The notes under the pieces: generated by a model
Told to the model about the DNA's origin: nothing
Database searches by the model: none
Seen by the model: the letters and a program-made list of their open reading frames with translations, nothing else
Program-made: the position numbers and the translations under genes
Origin: Gemmatimonadota bacterium
Lineage (GTDB): Bacteria > Latescibacterota > UBA2968 > UBA8231
DNA length: 64,000 nt
NCBI GenBank assembly: GCA_018660835.1
Contig: JABJJN010000053.1
Location: forward strand, 62,001 to 126,000
Direction: 5' to 3'
Shown here: in pieces, positions 44,364 to 50,874 of the stretch
Layout: each line of letters begins with the position of its first letter
How positions within the stretch are numbered: position 1 is the first letter of the stretch

Positions 44364-45709
44364 GGAGTCAGCCTCCCGCCGATCGCCAATTCGAGATCGG
44401 CGAGGGTGAGATTGTCTTTGTGTAAGGCACGGTAGTAGGCTTCCTCTGTGGCCCCAAGGGCTTCAAACGCGCTGACCAGTTCCTTGACCGAACTGGGTTC
44501 CAATTCGTATTCGTCTCTCGCTAACTGCAGCCATTCGCGAGTCAGGTTGCGTGCTTCGCGGGTGCTGACGACATCCTGCTGAGATTGCCGATAGGCATCG
44601 TAGGCGCGCCGAATCTCAACGCGGATCCCTTGCGCTGCTGTTGTTTCAATCGCCTCCAACTGACGCCGCTTCGCGCGTGCCTTGTCGAGATCGGCACCCA
44701 GCATGTTCCACTCGAAGGACTGGCGTAGTCCAAGAAATACGCCGCCATTGAAGAGATTGAACTCATCCTTCACGAAAGGATTGTGCTGGTCCGTGCGTCC
44801 AGGGGCTATGGCGTAGCGAATGCCCCCCGAAAGAAAAACCTGGGGGTAGTAGGCGCTACGGGCAGCCTGCTCCTGGCGCTGGCGAGCATCAAGTCCAGCC
44901 TTCAGGTGCCGTAGGTCCGGCTGCTGTCGCAAGGCCTGCGCATAGAGTTCGTCGATTGGTGGTACGATGGACGTCGTTGCGTTCAGGTCGCCTGCAACAG
45001 CAAAGGCCTGGTCCTCAGGCAGGCCCGTTGTCCACGCCAACGCCGATCGAGCGAACTGGAGCCCATCGTTGAGTTGTGTTGAGCGTTTGCGCAACTGTAG
45101 CAGGGCCAGTTTCAGCTTGAAGGGGGCAGAAACAGGAATGTCCGGATTGTCGAGTGTCACATCATCCTCCCAGGCGGCGAGTTCTTCTCGCAGACGCTCA
45201 ACTAGCCTTGTCAGATCCTGAGCGAGGAGGATACCGAAATACAGCTCCTTGATCTGATGTTCCACCCCGAGCCGTGTGCTGGACAGCTTCGCCTCTTCGA
45301 CCTCGACACCTGCTTTGGCGGCCCCATGCAAATTGCTGAGCAGCCCGAAAGTATAAAGGGGTTGGACAAATTCAAGTTGGGCCCGCGCGAAGGGGCCCAG
45401 GTCACGGACGCCTGATGTGTCTGAAGGAGGATTGAAGACGTCACCTTCCGCATCGGGCGTCAGGCCGCCGATGCTCTCCAGGCGCAGGCGGGGAAGGATG
45501 AAGGCTCCCCGAGCCTGTCGAAGTTGCGCTTGCGCCTCATCGACATCTGCACGCCCCGCAAGAATCTCGGCATTGTGCCGGAGAGCTCGATCTATCAGAT
45601 CATCCAACGAATAGATCGATGTCTGTGCCTCAGCCAGCCCCGCGAGCAGACATATGGGGATCGTCGCCCATCGTGCAGATCGTGCAAGAAGTGACTGCCC
45701 CTTCATCAT
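44360..45709 (-). CDS. TolC-family outer membrane protein
   Basis: A 449-residue outer-membrane efflux protein with signal peptide ('WATIPICLLAGLAEAQ'). The two OEP repeats are visible: 'SLDDLIDRALRHNAEILAGR' opens the first, 'LRHLKAGLDARQRQEQAARS' lies in the second, and 'RNLTREWLQLARDEYELEPS' is near the end. TolC trimers form a tunnel through periplasm and outer membrane. It overlaps both neighbours by 1 and 4 bases. No periplasmic adaptor (HlyD-type) is present in the cluster. Confidence 0.9.
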   Translation of the reverse strand: MMKGQSLLARSARWATIPICLLAGLAEAQTSIYSLDDLIDRALRHNAEILAGRADVDEAQAQLRQARGAFILPRLRLESIGGLTPDAEGDVFNPPSDTSGVRDLGPFARAQLEFVQPLYTFGLLSNLHGAAKAGVEVEEAKLSSTRLGVEHQIKELYFGILLAQDLTRLVERLREELAAWEDDVTLDNPDIPVSAPFKLKLALLQLRKRSTQLNDGLQFARSALAWTTGLPEDQAFAVAGDLNATTSIVPPIDELYAQALRQQPDLRHLKAGLDARQRQEQAARSAYYPQVFLSGGIRYAIAPGRTDQHNPFVKDEFNLFNGGVFLGLRQSFEWNMLGADLDKARAKRRQLEAIETTAAQGIRVEIRRAYDAYRQSQQDVVSTREARNLTREWLQLARDEYELEPSSVKELVSAFEALGATEEAYYRALHKDNLTLADLELAIGGRLTP

Positions 45710-46749
45710 CAGGAGGCCTCTGAGTCTGAGATGGACTGTGGCTCGGAGACCGAGGCATGGAGACGGTCACTGGCACCGAAGGATCGACTCAACTGCGTAA
45801 GAAACAACCACCCGAGGCCGATCCAGAAGATCTTACGCATGCGTTTGGTAATACCCAGCGAAAGGCCCATGGCAGGATCGAGGCCCAGGGTCATGAACAG
45901 AAACACCTGACCACCTTCGAGGACGCCAATGTTGGAGGGCATGAAGAAGAACAGACTGTTGATCAGCAGTGTCAGCGCGGTGATCAGAAAAGCGACGTCG
46001 AAATCGATGGAGGCACCCAGGGCCCGAAGTATGACATAGGTCTCACAGGCTCCCAGCATCCATCCTGCGGCATGAAAGAGCATGACCAGTCCGAACCGCC
46101 CCTTCGACTCGCGGTAGAAGCGGGCGATGTTCTCATCAATGCGGCCGGCTTTTGCCATGCGGCTTTCCAACGCTTCCATGTGCAGGCCGAAGCGCTTCAG
46201 GAAATTCAGCAGGGACGTGAACATGTGTCGCTGTTTGCGAACGATGGCCCACAAGAGCAGGGCCGCCACAGACAGCAGTGCCAGCAGACCGCCCTGCACG
46301 GGTGCGGGAAGTGCCTGTGGTAGCTCCCAATGGAGCACCACCAGCAGCAGTCCGATGGTGGAGAAGGCGAGTCCCGTCAGAATCTGACCCGTCTTGTTGA
46401 TAACGACTGAGGCGAGGCCTCTGGAAGTCGGAGACTGCTGGCGCAGCAGAAAGGCCTTGAGAGGTTCGCCGCCTAGATTGGCCAAAGGTGTCAACTGGTT
46501 GACCGCCTCGCCGGCCAACTTGGCGCGGATCAGCGTCAGCAATCCGGGTCGGAATGCACCGGTCGGAAAAGCAAAAGACCAGGCAATGGAGTTGGTTACA
46601 TGCCAGCCGCTGGCCAGCAACAGCACAACGGGAAAGGCCCACTTCATCACCGCAAGACTGCTGAAAATGTCGCCCAGTCCCAAGGTGCCAACCAGATACC
46701 CCAGCAGCAGCAGACCAAGGGCCGGGAGCAATAGACGCAGGAGCTTCAT
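45709..46749 (-). CDS. LPG_synthase_TM / HpnL-like membrane protein
   Basis: A 346-residue protein with about eight membrane segments, of the PF03706 family that includes the flippase part of MprF, AglD and the hopanoid-cluster protein HpnL. Markers are 'AGEAVNQLTPLANLGGEPLKAFLL' in its first 24 positions (near 80) and 'MPSNIGVLEGGQVF' near 268. In this cluster it could flip a newly made lipid across the inner membrane. It overlaps the CDP-alcohol transferase gene by ATGA. Confidence 0.82.
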   Translation of the reverse strand: MKLLRLLLPALGLLLLGYLVGTLGLGDIFSSLAVMKWAFPVVLLLASGWHVTNSIAWSFAFPTGAFRPGLLTLIRAKLAGEAVNQLTPLANLGGEPLKAFLLRQQSPTSRGLASVVINKTGQILTGLAFSTIGLLLVVLHWELPQALPAPVQGGLLALLSVAALLLWAIVRKQRHMFTSLLNFLKRFGLHMEALESRMAKAGRIDENIARFYRESKGRFGLVMLFHAAGWMLGACETYVILRALGASIDFDVAFLITALTLLINSLFFFMPSNIGVLEGGQVFLFMTLGLDPAMGLSLGITKRMRKIFWIGLGWLFLTQLSRSFGASDRLHASVSEPQSISDSEAS

Positions 46750-48155
46750 CGACCGTCCTGCGCCGCCGCAACGGCAACGGCTGGTGTGGTGGTTGGCTCA
46801 TCCTGCTCGTGGTGGTGAGCGAGCATCTTGCGTTGCGAGATGACGACGCCAAGTGTGAGCAAGTGGAGGCCTACGACCGTATACAGATAGAGCAACTCGA
46901 ACTGATTGAGTACGGCGCAGACAAAATGCACGAAGGCGAAGAAATCGCGTTTGGCAACGAAGGAGTATTTCTCGAGGGTGCGGTACATAGCACCTTTGCG
47001 TTCGGGTGGTAGCGACGCATAGCCGACGAGATATTTCTGCAGCGACCCGTTGCCTGTCCTAAGAGCATAGTTGTACATGATGCCTAGGCTCACGAGCATG
47101 GCGATAACCGCTGAGATTCCGGCGTACAGATACAGAGGCTGGTCGGGATGCAATTTCGTCACAGCTACTAAGAAGGCTGCGTAGGCGCATAGGTAAGCGA
47201 TGTTGTCCGTGACCGTGTCGAACCAGGCTCCAAATTGCGATTCGCACAGCTTGACTCTGGCAATTTCTCCGTCACAGCGATCCAGAACTGCCGCCATATG
47301 CCAGAGAAAGCCAGCAAGAGCAAGACGCCAGTATGGGAGCGGGTGGGACATGAGGAATGCCGCCGTGAGTCCTGTGGACATCACAAACAGGACGGTCACC
47401 ATATGTGGCGAAATCCCTGTTTCGATGAGTGCCTTGCTGATTGGAATGGATAGACGCGCGTTCAGATGACGAGAAATGGGTCCACTCGTCGATTTGGTGA
47501 CCTGACTGAAGAGCATCTTCTTCGCCGCTCGTGCCGAAGAACGATCCATGACGCGCCGCCACAGGTGCGGTTGCCCAGTGGCGGTACGCAGTCTTCTCCC
47601 GGCACTGCGCACACGCAGAAAATCGGTCAGGGAAGCACCGCTGGTGGCCACTTCATGTGGAGACAGTCCGCCATCAACCAGAAAAGCACCCGTGCTGACG
47701 TCGCCGTCGACCTTTTCGACAGCAGCCCCTTGGACATCGTCGAATTGCAAGGTCTGTGCGTTGATCGTTGGGACCAGTAGTGCCAGTTGCTGACTTGGAG
47801 GGGTGATCTGAACCACGACGTCATCCGCACCCGTGCCATCCGCGACGAAGGGTTTGAGGGATGTGTGGTGGTGCGCATGATCACCAAGCAGGCACAAGAC
47901 ATCTTCGCCCGAACTGAAGTGCATGTCCGCCTGCTGCCCCCAAGCGACAAATTCAAGTTCCAGATCGAGTTTGCGGGTCACGGCACCAATGGCCGTGTTC
48001 GACTCGGCGGGTGTTATGACGAGCAGTCGTCGCACGCCGGCGCGGGCCATGGTCCGAATACCTCGTTCCAAGAGTCGCAGACCTCCAAAGGAGGTAGACG
48101 CCATCTTACGCCCCTGCGCGGAGTCCTCGAAGGCAAGAATCCCGGCGGTGTTCAC
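46746..48155 (-). CDS. Nucleotidyltransferase-like domain fused to CDP-alcohol phosphatidyltransferase
   Basis: A 469-residue protein. Residues about 1-200 have the layout of a COG1213-type nucleotidyltransferase, but the GxGxR loop is replaced by 'FEDSAQGRKMAST'; 'CLLGDHAHHH' retains the Asp. Residues about 225-440 are a membrane CDP-alcohol phosphatidyltransferase with its complete DGx2ARx8Gx3Dx3D motif ('DGEIARVKLCESQFGAWFD'). It resembles the bifunctional inositol-phosphate cytidylyltransferase / DIPP synthase family. It joins a CDP-activated alcohol to an acceptor. GTG 48155 overlaps the upstream stop (GTGA) and has 'gagg' in front; the ORF-track start 48287 is rejected. Confidence 0.85.
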   Translation of the reverse strand: MNTAGILAFEDSAQGRKMASTSFGGLRLLERGIRTMARAGVRRLLVITPAESNTAIGAVTRKLDLELEFVAWGQQADMHFSSGEDVLCLLGDHAHHHTSLKPFVADGTGADDVVVQITPPSQQLALLVPTINAQTLQFDDVQGAAVEKVDGDVSTGAFLVDGGLSPHEVATSGASLTDFLRVRSAGRRLRTATGQPHLWRRVMDRSSARAAKKMLFSQVTKSTSGPISRHLNARLSIPISKALIETGISPHMVTVLFVMSTGLTAAFLMSHPLPYWRLALAGFLWHMAAVLDRCDGEIARVKLCESQFGAWFDTVTDNIAYLCAYAAFLVAVTKLHPDQPLYLYAGISAVIAMLVSLGIMYNYALRTGNGSLQKYLVGYASLPPERKGAMYRTLEKYSFVAKRDFFAFVHFVCAVLNQFELLYLYTVVGLHLLTLGVVISQRKMLAHHHEQDEPTTTPAVAVAAAQDGR

Positions 48156-48970
48156 GCGAGCCTCGTGGAGGTGAGTGTGGTGTTTTTTACATGGTGGGGA
48201 CCAAAACGACCAGGATTTCTGCGCACCCGGGCAAGATCCTGAGGTGTATCGATATCCTCCCAGGGAAGGGAACCGATATCGACGCATTGGATGCCGATGC
48301 CACTGCTGGCGAGTCTCTGGATGCCATCCAGATAGTAACTGGTCATAGCCCGTTCGCTCTGCACGGCTTCCTCTAGTATGCCATGCAATTGTGCCACGCC
48401 CTGTCCACGAAACGACAGCAGACCGACAGATTCGGCGTCGGTCTGTTGTACGGGCAGGTCCTTGCCGATCGCCTGTAAGCGACCAGAGCGGATGCAGACC
48501 TTCATGTCATCGTCGTCGTAAGCCAACTTCTGTTGCACCAACAATTGGCAATCGGCGGCGACCGGTTTCAACAAAAAAGAGGGAAGATCCGGGTGAAAGA
48601 CATTGTCGCCATTGATGATGAGCAGATCATCATCCATTTCACCACGCGCCGCCCACAAGCTGATGAGATTGTCAGCGACAGCATAGAACGGGTTGTACAT
48701 GACCCGCACCCGTGAATCGCCTGCCGTGGTCGCACGTATCTGGTCAAAGCCGAATCCTGCCACCACCACGATGCGATCAACCCCGGCAGCCGACAGCAAT
48801 GAGATCTGTCGCTGCAGGATGGTCACCTGTGGCTCAAGTGCCAACAGGCATTTGGGCGTCTGGCGCGTGTAAGGAAGCAACCTTCGTCCACGTCCGGCGG
48901 CCAGAATGAGGGCTTTCAACGGGGGCACTCGCAACGCTTGGGCATCGGGGGGGGGTAGTTTCGGCCGCAC
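48152..48970 (-). CDS. COG1213-type sugar/alcohol phosphate nucleotidyltransferase
   Basis: A 272-residue nucleotidyltransferase with an intact active site: 'ALILAAGRGRRLLPYT', 'PKCLLAL', and the metal Asp in 'LLIINGDNVF'. COG1213 members activate inositol-phosphate, choline-phosphate or sugar-phosphate with CTP or another NTP. Being coupled (GTGA) to the CDP-alcohol transferase, it probably supplies the CDP-alcohol. GTG 48970 lies just before a G9/C9 tract; downstream starts (GTG or TTG giving 'MPPLKAL' or 'MKAL') fit the family better and would leave the tract outside the coding part. Confidence 0.85.
   Translation of the reverse strand: MRPKLPPPDAQALRVPPLKALILAAGRGRRLLPYTRQTPKCLLALEPQVTILQRQISLLSAAGVDRIVVVAGFGFDQIRATTAGDSRVRVMYNPFYAVADNLISLWAARGEMDDDLLIINGDNVFHPDLPSFLLKPVAADCQLLVQQKLAYDDDDMKVCIRSGRLQAIGKDLPVQQTDAESVGLLSFRGQGVAQLHGILEEAVQSERAMTSYYLDGIQRLASSGIGIQCVDIGSLPWEDIDTPQDLARVRRNPGRFGPHHVKNTTLTSTRLA
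48947..48955. repeat. Run of nine G at the start of the nucleotidyltransferase gene
   Basis: A G9 homopolymer lies 15 bases inside the annotated start of the 48152-48970 gene. Such tracts slip in replication. If GTG 48970 is used, a length change would shift the frame; if the downstream start is used, it would alter the leader. Confidence 0.85.
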
Positions 48971-49055
48971 GCGCAGGATATGAAAGTCTGCAGGTCACGC
49001 GGCGAGGCGGACGCGTCAAATGACGTCCATCATGTACGAAAAAAAGGGCCCCGGA

Positions 49056-49097
49056 CAAGTCTTGGACTGCGTCAGGCAAGTCTTGGACTGTCGTCAG
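49056..49097. repeat. Two direct repeats in the divergent intergenic region
   Basis: 'caagtcttggactg-cgtcag' and 'caagtcttggactgtcgtcag' lie 21 bases apart, two helical turns, between the divergent nucleotidyltransferase genes (48971-49252, no gene). They could be paired sites for one regulator. A TTGACA box at about 49173 lies before the plus-strand gene. Confidence 0.45.
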
Positions 49098-49252
49098 AGG
49101 CGTCTCCGAGATAACTGCACTAAGATACCCATTAACCTACGTGTGGTCAACGAGATAGGACATGTTTGACACACTCAGAACCAAGCATAGACGGCCCTCA
49201 TATCTCCCCTATATTGGGTTCCTGACCACCACCTCCGAATCCGAGTCGAATC

Positions 49253-50002
49253 ATGGACGCAGTAATCCTCGCCGCCGGTGCAGGAACGCGCTTACGGCCT
49301 CTCACCCTGTCACGCCCGAAATGCCTGGTCCCCATCGACGCGGATCGGACCCTTCTCGATCATCAGATCACAGCCCTCGCGGCCGTTGGTGTCGATCATA
49401 TTCGACTCGTCGTCGGGTATCTGAGTCAGATGGTCCGCGAGCATTGTGGCGACGGATCGCGCTACGGTCTGCGCATTGGCTACGTCGAGAATCCCAATTG
49501 GGAGACGACCAATTCCATCTATTCGCTGTTCCTGGCGCTCGATGACTGGGATCAGGCGGGAACCTACCTGTGTAACTGCGACATCCTCTTCGATGCACGC
49601 CTGCTGCAGCGATTGGCGGCAAGCCAGGGCTCCGCAATCGCTGTGGATGCACAGCGTGATCGTTTGCCGGGGGAAATGAATGTCCGGTTGGATGAGCATC
49701 AACGTGTGGAAGCGATTAGTAAGCAACTGGACCCAGCAACGACCCAGGCTGTGAGTGCGCAAATCGTCCTGCTGCGCAATGGCGACGGCCAACAGGTTGC
49801 TGGGCAAGTCAGGTCATTGGTCGAGGCGAACGCGCTGGATACGTTTCCGACGGCCGCCTATGGTCCACTCGTCGAAGACAGGCGTCTGACGGGCGTGGAC
49901 ATGGCCGATGTGCCTTGGGCGGAAATCGACTCGGTGCAGGAATACGATGACGCGCGCGAGCAATGTGCACCGCAGTTGCTGTCATCGGGGAACGTGACGT
50001 GA
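49253..50002 (+). CDS. COG1213-type nucleotidyltransferase (second copy)
   Basis: A 249-residue nucleotidyltransferase with the complete signature 'ILAAGAGTRLRPLTLSRPKC', followed by 'NWETTNSIYSLFLAL' and the metal-binding Asp in 'YLCNCDILFD'. The late 'VDMADVPWAEIDSVQEY' matches the family end. It is a paralogue of the 48152 gene, divergent from it, and probably activates a related head-group precursor, or feeds another surface-polymer pathway. ATG 49253 is the first residue of the usual family start. Confidence 0.88.
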   Translation: MDAVILAAGAGTRLRPLTLSRPKCLVPIDADRTLLDHQITALAAVGVDHIRLVVGYLSQMVREHCGDGSRYGLRIGYVENPNWETTNSIYSLFLALDDWDQAGTYLCNCDILFDARLLQRLAASQGSAIAVDAQRDRLPGEMNVRLDEHQRVEAISKQLDPATTQAVSAQIVLLRNGDGQQVAGQVRSLVEANALDTFPTAAYGPLVEDRRLTGVDMADVPWAEIDSVQEYDDAREQCAPQLLSSGNVT

Positions 50003-50031
50003 ATGACTCGCTCAGACTACGTAATAGTTGC

Positions 50032-50778
50032 CTATTGAGCCGGAAGACTTCGCAGATAGGCGATGATATCGCGAAGTTGGACCTTGGTCAGCCGATCAGC
50101 GCCGAAGAAGGGCATATACTCACCCGCTGACAGCGTGAAGGCGTTAGCATCCAGGCCACTCAGGACGGCGCCGAGGCCATCTCCTTCGCGCACCTTCTGT
50201 GCATAGAAAGTCGGGTCCTTGGATCGCGGGATGGCAACGCCGATTCCCGCATTGGCATTCGGATGACAAACGTGACATGTTGCGTAGAATAGGTCTCGTC
50301 CGCGGATACGATCGCCCCCATCGTGACCAAGATATTCCCCGGTCTTGTCTGCTGCGGGGGCAAGGGCGAGTGGTTCGGATAGCGGTCTCGGACTCTTGAA
50401 TTTCAGATATTCAGTCAGAGACTCGACCTGCCTTGCCGTCAACTTGTCGGGGTTTTGCATGAAATGCTCGACGCAGACAACGGCGGCATCACCGATACTT
50501 TGATAGCGGTCAGGGTCATTTTCCTGCTGGCCCCAGTAGGTCGCACGCATCGTCGCATTGTAGAGCGGGTGTCCGGCCCGAAGACGACCATCTGGCTCAC
50601 GCGTTTCGTCGAAGTCGCTGTGGCAGTTGATACATGCCAACCCATTCGTGCTCAGAGATGGTGAATGAAACAGAACCCGCCCTTCCGCCGCTGTGCCGCG
50701 GGCGCCGCGTTGTGCGGCAACCAACTCGGGGTTGAGCAAGGTCAGAATCGTGAGCAATAGTGCGCTTTTTCGGAACAT
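50032..50778 (-). CDS. Diheme c-type cytochrome
   Basis: A 248-residue exported cytochrome with a signal peptide ('ALLLTILTLLNPELVAAQ') and two heme motifs: 'CINCH' near residue 48 and 'CHVCH' near 171. The C-terminus ends in the typical helix 'DIIAYLRSL', with a Met ligand candidate in 'EYMPFFG'. It works in periplasmic electron transfer, partner unknown. ATG 50778 has 'agga' 5 bases upstream; the longer ORF start at 50883 overlaps the divergent UvrA-like gene by 9 bases. Confidence 0.88.
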   Translation of the reverse strand: MFRKSALLLTILTLLNPELVAAQRGARGTAAEGRVLFHSPSLSTNGLACINCHSDFDETREPDGRLRAGHPLYNATMRATYWGQQENDPDRYQSIGDAAVVCVEHFMQNPDKLTARQVESLTEYLKFKSPRPLSEPLALAPAADKTGEYLGHDGGDRIRGRDLFYATCHVCHPNANAGIGVAIPRSKDPTFYAQKVREGDGLGAVLSGLDANAFTLSAGEYMPFFGADRLTKVQLRDIIAYLRSLPAQ

Positions 50779-50874
50779 GGCCATCCTGCAGGTCGTCGTG
50801 AACCGCTTCAGGTTCGTCGTGAACCGAAATTCTCGTGTTCTCATCGTCGCTCGTAGATAACCGGGACGTCGAGT

